Positions 1 through 7,649 of a stretch of 64,000 nt of DNA are shown in pieces. The notes below the pieces were generated by a model. The model ran no database searches and was not told where the DNA came from. It saw nothing but the letters and a program-made list of their open reading frames with translations. A program made the position numbers and the translations under genes. Source of the stretch: Bradyrhizobium prioriisuperbiae (lineage in GTDB: Bacteria; Pseudomonadota; Alphaproteobacteria; Rhizobiales; Xanthobacteraceae). Within the stretch, counting starts at the first letter, position 1. Every line of letters starts with the position of its first letter. The stretch is from the NCBI RefSeq assembly GCF_032397745.1, contig NZ_CP135921.1, positions 3,348,001 to 3,412,000 of the forward strand, given 5' to 3'.

Positions 1-446
1 GGACTCATCGACGCGCTCTTGGCCGCTCGCGGGGCGGGTTCACCAGTAAGCTTCACTGCCTGGCAGATACCCTCGGACGACCGCTCGCCTTCCATCTGAC
101 TGGTGGCGAAGCAGCGGACTGCAAGGCGTATGATGCCCTGATCGATCTGCCCGAACGCAAACCCGATGCCTTCCTTGCGGACAAGGGCTATGATGCCGAT
201 ACCATTCGCGCCGATCTCGCAGAGCGGAAGATTGAACCCGTCATACCCGGCCGATCAAACCGCCGTGTGAAGATCGAGTATGATCGGGCGCTCTACCGAC
301 AGCGCAACCGCATCGAACGCATGTTCGGCCATCTCAAGATCAATCGCGCCATCGCCACCCGATACGATCAACTGGCCAATAGCTTCCTCGGCATGGTCCA
401 CATCGCCACCGCCAGATATTGGCTCAAATTTGTCCACGCCGCCTAA
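1..446 (+). CDS. IS5-family transposase, 3' part only
   Basis: This is the C-terminal portion of a DDE transposase; the 5' end lies outside the window. The reading frame starts at base 3 and ends with TAA at 444-446. Visible motifs are SKLH near the start, the second catalytic Asp region (FLADKGYDAD) and the Glu region (RNRIERMFGHLK), in the order typical of IS5 transposases. The element's right end must lie between 446 and about 455, because the reconstructed tail of the neighbouring hydrolase begins at 456. Whether the element is intact cannot be judged here. Confidence 0.85.
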   Translation, partial: THRRALGRSRGGFTSKLHCLADTLGRPLAFHLTGGEAADCKAYDALIDLPERKPDAFLADKGYDADTIRADLAERKIEPVIPGRSNRRVKIEYDRALYRQRNRIERMFGHLKINRAIATRYDQLANSFLGMVHIATARYWLKFVHAA

Positions 447-455
447 GGACTGTCA

Positions 456-529
456 TCAGCTCTTGTTTGCTGAGGCTACGAAGGCAGCAAGCTCGCGTCC
501 GTAGCGGACAGGCTCCTCGTAGAAAGGCG
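456..529 (-). pseudogene. Displaced C-terminal end of the alpha/beta hydrolase split by IS66
   Basis: Read on the minus strand from the IS66 target duplication, this stretch encodes YEEPVRYGRELAAFV and a few more residues, then TGA at 456-458. Joined to the hydrolase at 3046-3947, with one copy of the 8-bp duplication removed, the frame continues without a break from the catalytic His motif (SGHTPF) into this tail. This is the usual last helix of alpha/beta hydrolases. It is now about 2.5 kb from its gene and has no start of its own. Confidence 0.85.
522..529. repeat. IS66 target-site duplication, left copy
   Basis: The sequence is GAAAGGCG, identical to 3046-3053 on the other side of the IS66 element. 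Eight-base duplications are characteristic of IS66 insertion. Confidence 0.92.
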
Positions 530-552
530 GTACGCATCCGGCGAAGGCCCCC
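530..552 (+). repeat. IS66 terminal inverted repeat (tnpC side)
   Basis: It begins GTACGCATCCGG and matches the reverse complement of 3023-3045 at 18 of 23 positions. Confidence 0.88.
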
Positions 553-586
553 GGCCAGGCTGTTTTTGGCAGAAGGCGATCGCGGG

Positions 587-2158
587 CTATGCGGCGCGGG
601 CGACGTTCTGAGATCGCCAATTCCAGGGCATGAGTTCGTCAATGCGCTTGGCGGGATGATCCGGTAGGCGAGCCAGCACGTCGGCAAGCCAAGCCTCTGG
701 ATCGACGTCGTTGAGCTTGGCGGTGGCGACGAGGGTGTAGATCGCAGCCGCACGCCAACCGCCCTCATCGGAGCCGGCGAAGGTCCAATTTTTTCGTCCC
801 ACGGCGACCGCCCGTAGCTCACGCTCAGCAGCATTGTTCGTCATGCAAAGCCGTCCGTCATCGAGGAAGCGGCTAAATGCATCCCAGCGGCTGAGGCAGT
901 AATTGATCGCTTTGGTCGTGTCGTTGTTCCTGGAGAGCTTGGCGCGCTGCTCGCGCAACCACGCCTCCAGCTCGACAATCAGGTGACGGCTGCGCTCCTG
1001 GCGCACACGCAGGCGCTCCTGCGGAGCAAGACCATTGATCTCACGTTCGATGGCGAACAGGACATCGATGCGCTTGACCGCCTCGGCCGCGATCGGCGCC
1101 TTGGTGAGCCGTGCCAGATCAAAGAACTTGCGTCTACCGTGCGCCCAGCACGCGGCCTCGATGATCGGGCCGCCCTTACGATTGGCCTCGTAGAGCCTGC
1201 CAAAACCGGCGTAGGCGTCGGCCTGCATCAGTCCGGCATAGCCGGCCAGATGCTGCTCCGGATGCGCACTGCCACGATCGGGCGAGTAGAAGAACACGGC
1301 CGCCGGCGGATCTGGGCCGGCAAACGGACGGTCGTCGCGCACGTAAGTCCAGAGCCGGGCGGTCCGCGTCTTGCCCTTGGCCAGGACCGGCACCGTGGTG
1401 TCATCGGCGTGGATGCGCTCGGCTGCGAAGACGTGGCTCCGGATCGCATCAACCAGAGGCATCAGGGTTGCCGCGGAGGCACCTACCCAGTCCGCGAGCG
1501 TCGATACGTCGAGATCGATACCTTCACGCTGGTAGACGTCGCTCTGACGATGAAGCGGCAGGTGCAGCCCGTACTTGGCGAACAGGACATGGGCCAGCAG
1601 CTTGGGCCCTGCACGACCGCGCGCAATCGGATGCGAGGGAGCCGGCGGCTGGGTGATCGCTTCGCAGGCCCGGCAGACGAGCTTCTCGCGCACGTGCTGG
1701 ATCACCTTCCACTGGCGCGGAACGAGCTCCAGCGTCTCGGTCACGTCCTCGCCAATCTTGCGCAATCGGCTATCGCCGCAGCATGGGCAGATGGCAGGCA
1801 CCGGATAAACAATGCGCTCCCGCGGCAAATGCTCCGGCAGCGGCCGGCGGGCTGGCTTGCGACGCTCGAACGATGGCACCGCAATCTTCTCGGCTGCCAT
1901 CTGCGCCGCGGTCTCAGCTTGCGCCGCGTTCTCCTCCAGGTCAGCGAGCTGCAGCTCGAGTTGGTCCAGCAATGCGCCGCGCTCGGAGGACTGTCCGAAC
2001 TGCTCGTGCCGCAGCTTCTTGATCGTGAGCTTGAGCTTCTCGATCAGCAAGCTCCCCGCCTGGGCCTCGGCTTCCGCGGCCAACCGGGCCGCTCGCTCGG
2101 CGCGCAGCATCGCCTGCAGCGTGGTCACATCGTCGGGAAGAGAATCATCCGTGCCCAT
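587..2158 (-). CDS. tnpC: IS66 transposase TnpC
   Basis: A protein of about 523 residues, the DDE transposase of IS66. It has an N-terminal leucine-zipper-like coiled coil (about residues 15-75), a zinc-finger segment with CPCCG and CRAC cysteines (about 125-165), then the catalytic core (HADDTTVPV for the first Asp; the C-terminal NNAAERELR motif for the Glu). The first in-frame Met is six codons upstream; MGTDDSL at 2158 is preferred as the usual family start. It is the last gene of the element, about 75 bases after tnpB. Confidence 0.93.
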   Translation of the reverse strand: MGTDDSLPDDVTTLQAMLRAERAARLAAEAEAQAGSLLIEKLKLTIKKLRHEQFGQSSERGALLDQLELQLADLEENAAQAETAAQMAAEKIAVPSFERRKPARRPLPEHLPRERIVYPVPAICPCCGDSRLRKIGEDVTETLELVPRQWKVIQHVREKLVCRACEAITQPPAPSHPIARGRAGPKLLAHVLFAKYGLHLPLHRQSDVYQREGIDLDVSTLADWVGASAATLMPLVDAIRSHVFAAERIHADDTTVPVLAKGKTRTARLWTYVRDDRPFAGPDPPAAVFFYSPDRGSAHPEQHLAGYAGLMQADAYAGFGRLYEANRKGGPIIEAACWAHGRRKFFDLARLTKAPIAAEAVKRIDVLFAIEREINGLAPQERLRVRQERSRHLIVELEAWLREQRAKLSRNNDTTKAINYCLSRWDAFSRFLDDGRLCMTNNAAERELRAVAVGRKNWTFAGSDEGGWRAAAIYTLVATAKLNDVDPEAWLADVLARLPDHPAKRIDELMPWNWRSQNVARAA

Positions 2159-2231
2159 CGCCGACCAGAGAATCACAAGACGCGGTCTCTGTCCGAACCG
2201 CTGATCCTGCTATCGATTCAAATCCCAGCGA

Positions 2232-2579
2232 TCAGCCGGCCGCCTGCGGTCGCCAGGTTTGTTGCGGCATCCGCCAGTCGATGCCCTCAAGCAGGTAGCC
2301 AAGCTGGGCTGGTGTGATCGTCACTACGCCATCAGCCGACGACGGCCACAGGAAGCGGCCCCGCTCCAGCCGCTTGGCGTAGAGCGACATGCCGAGCCCA
2401 TCGTGCCAGAGGATCTTGATCAGCTTGCCGCTTTTGCCACGGAACACATAGAGGTCGCCACCGTGCGGGTCTCGCCTGAAGGCTTCCTGCACCAGCAAGC
2501 CCAGCGAGTTCATGCCGCGACGCATATCGGTGTGGCCGGTCGCAATCCACACCCGCACGCCCGACGCAATGGGGATCAC
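2232..2579 (-). CDS. tnpB: IS66 accessory protein TnpB
   Basis: A 115-residue IS66 Orf2-like protein. It starts at GTG 2577-2579, which overlaps the tnpA stop in a GTGA junction, so translational coupling is likely. Conserved family motifs are GVRVWIATGHTDMRRG, the YVFRGKSGKLIKIL segment and the KRLERGRFLWP segment. It is needed for transposition in the family, but its biochemical role is not established. The reading frame is open further upstream, but that part is tnpA shadow. Confidence 0.9.
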   Translation of the reverse strand: MIPIASGVRVWIATGHTDMRRGMNSLGLLVQEAFRRDPHGGDLYVFRGKSGKLIKILWHDGLGMSLYAKRLERGRFLWPSSADGVVTITPAQLGYLLEGIDWRMPQQTWRPQAAG

Positions 2580-2986
2580 CGTAGGCGCCCATCTGCCAGC
2601 GCCGCTACGGCGGTCTTCAGCGTCGCCGCGTCGACCGCACCCGTGATCCGCATCCGAGCTCCGGTCGCAAACTCGATCTCGATCGCCCCGCCGCTGCTGG
2701 CCGGCGCGACTGGACAAGGCGTCGGCACTGACTCCGCGACCACCATCGCCGGTACGAAGCCAGGTTGATCGGCGGCATCCTTCGGCTCCGGCCGAAACGA
2801 GCGTCGCCATCGCAGCAGCAGTGAGCGCGAAACGCCGTATTGCCGCGCCGTTGCCGCGACTTGGCGCGGCGCCTGTAAGCTCTCCAGGACGATCTTGAGC
2901 TTCTCGTCCTCGGACCAGCGCCGTCGCCGGCCCGTGTCCACCACCTCAAGCCGTTCGACTTGGGCACTGCGCCTATCGCTGTCCAT
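2576..2986 (-). CDS. tnpA: IS66 accessory protein TnpA
   Basis: A protein of about 136 residues with an N-terminal helix-turn-helix of the IS3/IS911 OrfA type (RRRRWSEDEKLKIVLES, then VAATARQYGVSRSLLLRWRR). A variable linker and a C-terminal segment common to IS66 OrfA (MRITGAVDAATL) follow. Seven codons upstream is an alternative Met; MDSDRR at 2986 is preferred. It is the first gene of the element and lies just inside the left inverted repeat. Confidence 0.9.
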   Translation of the reverse strand: MDSDRRSAQVERLEVVDTGRRRRWSEDEKLKIVLESLQAPRQVAATARQYGVSRSLLLRWRRSFRPEPKDAADQPGFVPAMVVAESVPTPCPVAPASSGGAIEIEFATGARMRITGAVDAATLKTAVAALADGRLR

Positions 2987-3022
2987 AAGGACAGTTCTCA
3001 ACAACACGCCTCATTCGGCAAG

Positions 3023-3045
3023 GCGGCCTTCACCGGACGGATACG
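3023..3045 (-). repeat. IS66 terminal inverted repeat (tnpA side)
   Basis: On the minus strand it begins GTATCCGTCCGG. The insertion supplies the codons Val-Ser-Val-Arg and the stop TGA now used by the interrupted hydrolase. Confidence 0.88.
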
Positions 3046-3947
3046 AAAGGCGTGTGGCCACTCTCGGAATAAATCGAGAGTTGGCTGTTGGCATGAATAG
3101 CCTTGATGCGCTCCGACATTGCAACGCGCACCAGCCGGTCATAGACGCCGTGAGTAAGCAGGATCGGTCCGGAGAAGTCCCTGAAAACAGGCTCCAGGTC
3201 GGCGGTCTGAGTCCTAATGAATCCCTCGTTTACCGCGCGCTCCGTCATGCCGTTGACGACCAGCATGCGCTGCATCTGAGCCGCAGTCGGCTGACGATGG
3301 AAGCAGGCTGCCAGGAATTCGGCCGTCGCGAGCGTCCTTTCCGCCAGATCGTGCGAGGTCGCCGTCCGCGCGAACGTGCCTGCCTCCTCCGTCAAGAGGT
3401 CCGGAGAAAGCTTCGTCACGGCATCGACGAGATTGATGCCGGCGATCCCGGTGCCGCCATACTTACGTAGATAGGCACCGACGACGAAGCCTCCGAGCGA
3501 CCAGCCGACGAGAACGGGGCGGCGCAGCTTGCTTGCCGCGATAACCGCCGCGACGTCATCTACCCACCGGTCAGCATCGGAATAGGCCCCGATCGAAGTC
3601 GGCTTGTCGGAGTCGCCATGGCCGCGCAGATCGAAACTGACCAGCCGTAAGCCCGCCAGCGACGGGTCAGCAAACTGCTTTTCCCAACTCAACCGGCTTT
3701 GACGCAGGCCGTGGATGAACAGGATCTCCAACCCGTTGGGATCGCCATATGCCTCCCCCGCCAGCGTCGTGCCGTCCGTCGATCGCGCCGAAAAGGTGTC
3801 CTTGGCGCGCGAACCGGCGAATGGCTTTTCCGGCGATGTTCCAGGTTGTGCCTGGGCGAAGACTGCGCCCGCACTGGCCGTCAGGGTCGCCAGACCGATA
3901 GCGCCCGTCATGAAACGACGCCGGGAAGCGCGCGGGGAATGGTGCAT
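3030..3947 (-). pseudogene. Tat-exported alpha/beta hydrolase, 3' end replaced by IS66
   Basis: The start MHHSPRAS at 3947 gives a twin-arginine signal (SRRRFMTGAIG, then a hydrophobic stretch to about residue 32). The alpha/beta-hydrolase core follows: oxyanion region FIHGLRQSR, DLRGHGDS, nucleophile elbow GWSLGGF and catalytic SGHTPF. IS66 inserted right after this His region, so the ORF reads four IS-derived residues and stops at 3030. The lost tail is at 456-529. The catalytic residues remain, so some activity cannot be excluded. The TetR gene diverges from it across a large palindrome. Substrate unknown; ester or lactone hydrolysis is a family-level guess. Confidence 0.88.
3046..3053. 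repeat. IS66 target-site duplication, right copy
   Basis: The sequence is GAAAGGCG, an exact match to 522-529. Confidence 0.92.
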
Positions 3948-3974
3948 AGTACATACTCCATGTTGAATATCGAC

Positions 3975-4020
3975 CACTAAACAACATGCTTGACAGTGGC
4001 CGTCAAGAGGTTGATTAGTG
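3975..4020. promoter_or_regulatory. 46-bp imperfect palindrome between hydrolase and TetR genes
   Basis: CACTAAACAAC at the left end mirrors GTTGATTAGTG at the right end with one mismatch, and inside them CTTGAC (3989-3994) mirrors GTCAAG around a 7-base centre. Such nested dyads between a TetR gene and its divergent target are typical autoregulatory operators. The palindrome covers the GTG at 4018, which argues that TetR starts at ATG 4027. Confidence 0.7.
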
Positions 4021-4026
4021 TTCACT

Positions 4027-4635
4027 ATGGAACAGGCAGGGAAATCACGCGGCGGTCGTCCGTGGACCTTTGATCGCGACCAGGCGCTCGACATCGCCAT
4101 GAGGCTCTTCTGGCGGCACGGCTATGAGGGAGTATCGATCGGCGATCTCACGAAGGCGATCGGAATCGCTCCCCCCAGCCTTTATGGCGCCTTCGGGAGC
4201 AAGGCTGGGCTATATCGTGAGGCCATCGCCCTGTACGACGAGAGCTTCAGCCGTTTCGATGCTCTCGCTATCGAGACGGCGGACTCGCTTGCGCAGGCGG
4301 TTCGTCGGTTACTCGAGGGCGTGGTTCGAGCCGTCACCCACCCAGATCGCGAACCTGGGTGCATGATCTCAAGCGGTATTGTCGCGTGCCATCCCGACCA
4401 TGCCGAACTTGCTAGGGATGCCGCAGCCCGCCGCGAGGCGATGCAGAAGCGGATCGCCGATGCGTTGGCATCATTCGGCAAAACGGACGAAATTGGCCGC
4501 CTGGCCAGACATCTCACCGCGGTCATGCAAGGGATTTCGATTCAGGCGCGCGACGGAGTGGCCGAAGCGGAGCTGCGTGAAATCGTCGAAGACGTGGTGG
4601 CCGGCGTGGCAGCACAGCATATCGGACCTGGGTAG
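4027..4635 (+). CDS. TetR-family regulator, divergent from the hydrolase
   Basis: About 202 residues. The N-terminal helix-turn-helix reads GRPWTFDRDQALDIAMRLFW, then IGDLTKAIGIAPPSLYGAFG and KAGLYREAI, the classic TetR DNA-binding domain. The C-terminal ligand domain carries CMISSGIVACHPDHAEL, like AcrR/YcdC-type members acting on small electrophiles or aromatics. An upstream in-frame GTG at 4018 is rejected because it falls in the operator. It probably represses itself and the hydrolase; the ligand is unknown. Confidence 0.85.
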   Translation: MEQAGKSRGGRPWTFDRDQALDIAMRLFWRHGYEGVSIGDLTKAIGIAPPSLYGAFGSKAGLYREAIALYDESFSRFDALAIETADSLAQAVRRLLEGVVRAVTHPDREPGCMISSGIVACHPDHAELARDAAARREAMQKRIADALASFGKTDEIGRLARHLTAVMQGISIQARDGVAEAELREIVEDVVAGVAAQHIGPG

Positions 4636-4760
4636 TCGCACCAGCAAAACGTGGCGCTCTCCCTTTATCGGGACGCAGTCCTCCCAACCACTTCATCACG
4701 TAGCTCCAACTAGGGGTGCCTTGCGCTCTTTATCTGGATCGATCTCAAGACGAGGATTTC

Positions 4761-5621
4761 ATGTCTTTCATTCAGATCATATGCGCAGTGCTCGTACCCT
4801 TACTCTGGGGCTATCAGTTTGTGGTTATCAAAGTGGGGGTTATGGAGTTTCCGCCTCTCTTCTTTCTCGCCCTGCGCTTCCTAGCCATCGCGCTGCTGCT
4901 TGTTCCTTTCGTCAAAAGACCCGCTCGCCAACAACTCGGCCATATCACAGCTATTTCCGTTTTCCTGGGCGGACTGAACTTTGGGCTCTTCTATGTTGGC
5001 CTTGGCCTCGGCTCGGGAAGCCTGTCGGCCGTCGCCTATCAACTCGCCACGCCCTTCACCATCTTGCTAGCTTGGCCGCTCCTCGCGGAGAGGCCCTCTC
5101 TTACGACGTCAGCCGGAGTGCTGCTGGCATTCGTCGGCGTGATCGTGCTGGCAGCGGGGCCTGGTCTGTCGGCAAACATGCTTCCGCTGCTGCTCGTCAT
5201 CGGGGCGGCCTTCGCGTTTGCGGTGTCCAACGTCTTGACGAAACGCTACGGCCCGTTTGACCCCTTGATGTTGATGGGATGGTCGTCGCTGTTCACGGCA
5301 CCGCAGGTGATGGCGATGTCGTTACTCATCGAACATGGACAACTGGTTAGCCTTAGCACAGCGGATGAACGTGGTTGGCTGGCGCTTGCTTACACAATCT
5401 TCGTCGGAGGAATTGTCGGGTTTGGCCTTTGGTTCTGGCTGATCGCCCGTTGCTCCATGGGCCGCATCACACCATTCGGCCTGCTGCTTCCGGTCTTCGC
5501 CTTGATTTCGAGCGTGTTGTTCCTTGGCGAGCATATGACCACAAAATTGCTTGTCGGAGGGCTCCTCGCGATCTCCGGCGTCGCCATCACACAAGTAAGA
5601 CCGGGCGCTCGACCAATTTGA
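4761..5621 (+). CDS. EamA/DMT-family transporter
   Basis: A 286-residue, very hydrophobic protein with about ten predicted membrane segments in two EamA repeats. The first repeat starts ICAVLVPLLWGYQFVVIKVG and the second runs from about residue 140. The GSLSAVAYQLATPFTILLAW segment is typical of the EamA (YdcZ/RhaT-like) metabolite exporter group. It starts at ATG 4761. It is codirectional with the TetR gene about 125 bases upstream. Probably an inner-membrane exporter of a small metabolite or amino acid; specificity cannot be read from the sequence. Confidence 0.87.
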   Translation: MSFIQIICAVLVPLLWGYQFVVIKVGVMEFPPLFFLALRFLAIALLLVPFVKRPARQQLGHITAISVFLGGLNFGLFYVGLGLGSGSLSAVAYQLATPFTILLAWPLLAERPSLTTSAGVLLAFVGVIVLAAGPGLSANMLPLLLVIGAAFAFAVSNVLTKRYGPFDPLMLMGWSSLFTAPQVMAMSLLIEHGQLVSLSTADERGWLALAYTIFVGGIVGFGLWFWLIARCSMGRITPFGLLLPVFALISSVLFLGEHMTTKLLVGGLLAISGVAITQVRPGARPI

Positions 5622-5661
5622 ATTCAGAAATCGTGTCATGGTGAGTTTCCGTGCGGGATGA

Positions 5662-5829
5662 AAACCACGGAACAGGAAAAGCGGCTATGGCCACACCACC
5701 AAGGCCGCCCAACTGGTCGTGGAGTTCAGCGCCATTTGGGCGAACTCGGTTCTTTCATCGGTCATAGACCTGCGCATGGCCGACGAAGTCAAGGCGACAC
5801 GGACGAAGGCGGGGATGCCGCTATTATAA
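5662..5829 (+). pseudogene. Short degenerate ORF with a flavodoxin/WrbA-like start
   Basis: An open frame after TGA at 5659 contains SGYGHTTKAAQLV, like the FMN-binding loop at the N-terminus of WrbA-type quinone oxidoreductases. There is no start codon or hydrophobic first strand before it, and the sequence afterwards does not resemble the family; it stops at 5827-5829. Most likely a scar of a deleted gene, and the match may be chance. Confidence 0.25.
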
Positions 5830-5857
5830 TTTCGTCGCTGCGCGCGCAGCGACGAAA
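5830..5857. repeat. Perfect 28-bp palindrome, REP-like or terminator
   Basis: The left half TTTCGTCGCTGCGC is followed directly by its exact reverse complement. It sits between the EamA gene and the 3' end of the SDR gene. It could be a bidirectional terminator stem or a dispersed palindromic repeat of the kind common in alphaproteobacterial intergenic regions. Confidence 0.6.
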
Positions 5858-5906
5858 CCGAAATCCGAAGCTCACACAAGAAATCCCAGAAGAGGGGGAG
5901 TGAAAG

Positions 5907-6719
5907 CTAGGCAACGAAACGAACCACACCGCCATCCACGCGGAGAGCCGCGCCGGTTGTCGCCGAAGCCTGCTCCGAGCAGGTGTAGATTATTATGTTG
6001 GCCACCTCATCGGTGGTTGCGAACCGCTGAATGAGAGTGGTTGGGCGCAGCGCTGTCAGGAAGCCTTGCTCGGCTTCCTCCTGCGTAATTCCGTTCGCGG
6101 CAGCCTGCTTCGCCATGAAGTCACCAAGGATCTCGGACCGGGTAGGCCCCGGCAGAATGGCGTTAACTGTGACGCCCGTACCCGCGACCGCCTCGGCAAG
6201 CCCGCGTGAGACCGCGAGTTGCGCAGTCTTGGTCATGCCATAGTCGAGCATCTCCTTGGGGATGTTGACTGCGGACTCGCTGCTGACGAACACGACGCGG
6301 CCCCAGCCCTTCTTCACCATGCGCGGCAGATAGTGGCGCGTCATACGCACGCCGCTCATAACATTCAGTTGGAACAGCCCAAGCCAGTCCTCGTCAGGGA
6401 TCTTCGCGATGTCCTCGACGCTGTTGTAGTCCCGGATGTGCGCCGTACCCACGTTGTTCACGAGGATATCGGCGTCCGGCACCTGCGCGATGAAGGCTTC
6501 GACACCCTCCACGGTCGCCAGGTCGGCGGCAACGCCAGCGATTTCGCTCCCGGGAAAAGCCTGCCGAATTTGCCGCACCGCCTCGTCGACCCGGGCACTC
6601 CCACGACCGCTGATAACGACCGACGCTCCGGCACGGGCCAAACCTTCCGCAGTGGCACGGCCGATACCCGCGGTAGACCCGGTGACGATCGCCTTCTTAC
6701 CCTTGAGGTCAATATTCAT
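5907..6719 (-). CDS. Short-chain dehydrogenase/reductase (SDR)
   Basis: About 270 residues, a classical NAD(P)-dependent SDR. It has the cofactor motif TGSTAGIGRA (about residues 12-21), NNVGTA in place of NNAG, the catalytic Ser region VSSESAVN, then YGMTK as YxxxK. The C-terminal RVDGGVVRF is usual for the family. The start MNIDLKGKK is chosen by alignment with the close paralog at 52583-53395; an upstream Met is also in frame. The two copies look roughly 80 percent identical by eye. Substrate unknown. Confidence 0.9.
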   Translation of the reverse strand: MNIDLKGKKAIVTGSTAGIGRATAEGLARAGASVVISGRGSARVDEAVRQIRQAFPGSEIAGVAADLATVEGVEAFIAQVPDADILVNNVGTAHIRDYNSVEDIAKIPDEDWLGLFQLNVMSGVRMTRHYLPRMVKKGWGRVVFVSSESAVNIPKEMLDYGMTKTAQLAVSRGLAEAVAGTGVTVNAILPGPTRSEILGDFMAKQAAANGITQEEAEQGFLTALRPTTLIQRFATTDEVANIIIYTCSEQASATTGAALRVDGGVVRFVA

Positions 6720-6806
6720 GTCATTCATCTTCAATCTTGGCCTGCACGGCCATCCTGTCTCTTGATGTTTAGGCGGCGCTACCGCCCAAACTTCAGGACG
6801 GGCAAG

Positions 6807-6970
6807 TCAGCCCGCCTTGACCGCTGCTTCCGCCTCCGCCGCGCGGGCGAGGCGTTCGACCCATTCCTGGTGATAACGGTAGAGCGCACCGGGATGCTTG
6901 CGTCCGAGTTCTTCGAGGAACCACGGGCCTTGCTGCGTTTCCTTGGTCAGCACGTGACAGCCGTCATCGG
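6807..6970 (-). pseudogene. C-terminal fragment of an unidentified gene
   Basis: A minus-strand frame ends at TGA 6807-6809 and reads LTKETQQGPWFLEELGRK and then LYRYHQEWVERLARAAEAEA, an amphipathic, clearly protein-like C-terminus. It meets conjugation DNA at about 6955-6971, where recognisable trbI sequence starts on the other strand, so the 5' part was lost at a recombination join. I do not recognise the family. Confidence 0.5.
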
Positions 6971-7405
6971 CCGCAGGGCGCGCGCTTGATAGGAGTCTAT
7001 GACAGCCAAATCTCGTTTGGACAGTCGCGTCTACTCCTGGTTTGGACGAGACTGATCATGCCGAATGGCCGCTCCATCGTGCTCGAAAGGCAGCCGGGGG
7101 CTGATGCGGCAGGCTATTCTGGCCTCTCAGATGAAGTCGATAATCACTGGAAAGAACTCTTGGGGGCAGCCGCGCTTTCGACATTGCTCAGTGTCGGTTC
7201 AGAGCTTGGATCTGGCGCGGATGGCGGTTCCAACACGGCCTTACTCCAGGCGTTGCGTATGGGGGCCGCAAATTCTTTGAATCAGATCGGGCAGCAAGTG
7301 GTTCGTCGCAACCTCAATATCCAACCAACGCTCACGATTCGCCCGGGGTTTCCAGTGAGAGTGATTGTGAATCGCGACATCGTCTTGGAGCCATACGGAG
7401 GATAA
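6971..7405 (+). pseudogene. trbI: TrbI/VirB10 conjugal transfer protein, C-terminal fragment
   Basis: About 144 codons of the TrbI C-terminal domain: PQGARLIG, YDSQISFGQSRLLLVW, RLIMPNGRSIVLERQPGADA, and the end LTIRPGFPVRVIVNRDIVL. In intact type IV secretion/conjugation systems TrbI spans both membranes and is over 400 residues; here the N-terminal two thirds are missing at the join near 6971. The stop is TAA 7403-7405. A DUF2274 gene follows after five bases, as in trb operons of integrative elements. Confidence 0.88.
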
Positions 7406-7409
7406 AGAG

Positions 7410-7649
7410 ATGGCTAAGCTCAAGATTGACTCACTTGTTGATGAAAAGCCCGTCAAGTTAAATTTGGAACTACCTGCTTCCGTCCACCGTGATCTCGCTG
7501 CTTACGCCGAGGCCGTGGGTGTCCAAAATGGACAGCCTATCGGCGATCCCGCTAAGCTCATAGTTCCAATGCTGACACGCTTCATGGCCACGGACCGAGC
7601 CTTCGTAAGATCAAGAAGACAGCTTCATCCCTCGGGCAAAAAAGGATAG
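7410..7649 (+). CDS. DUF2274 protein, conjugation-operon remnant
   Basis: A 79-residue protein starting MAKLKIDSL with ELPASVHRDLAAYAEA and the segment KLIVPMLTRFMATDRAF, the DUF2274 family encoded directly after trbI in conjugative islands. A GGAGG-like site overlaps the end of trbI. The last residues after FVRSRR read antisense to the LysR 3' end, so a recombination join probably replaced the native C-terminus. Function unknown in the family; no other transfer genes remain here. Confidence 0.8.
   Translation: MAKLKIDSLVDEKPVKLNLELPASVHRDLAAYAEAVGVQNGQPIGDPAKLIVPMLTRFMATDRAFVRSRRQLHPSGKKG

Larger units (their letters stand above)
530..3045 (-). mobile_element. Complete IS66-family insertion sequence
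   Basis: The 2.5-kb element has imperfect terminal inverted repeats (18 of 23 bases match), three genes tnpA-tnpB-tnpC in the usual order on the minus strand, and flanking exact 8-bp direct repeats. All three genes appear intact, so it may still be mobile. It sits inside the coding sequence of the alpha/beta hydrolase next to it. Confidence 0.95.

Noticed and set aside
983..2317. 444-codon open frame antisense to tnpC
   Set aside because: It mirrors the IS66 transposase codons, has no family features, and the minus-strand frame carries all transposase motifs.
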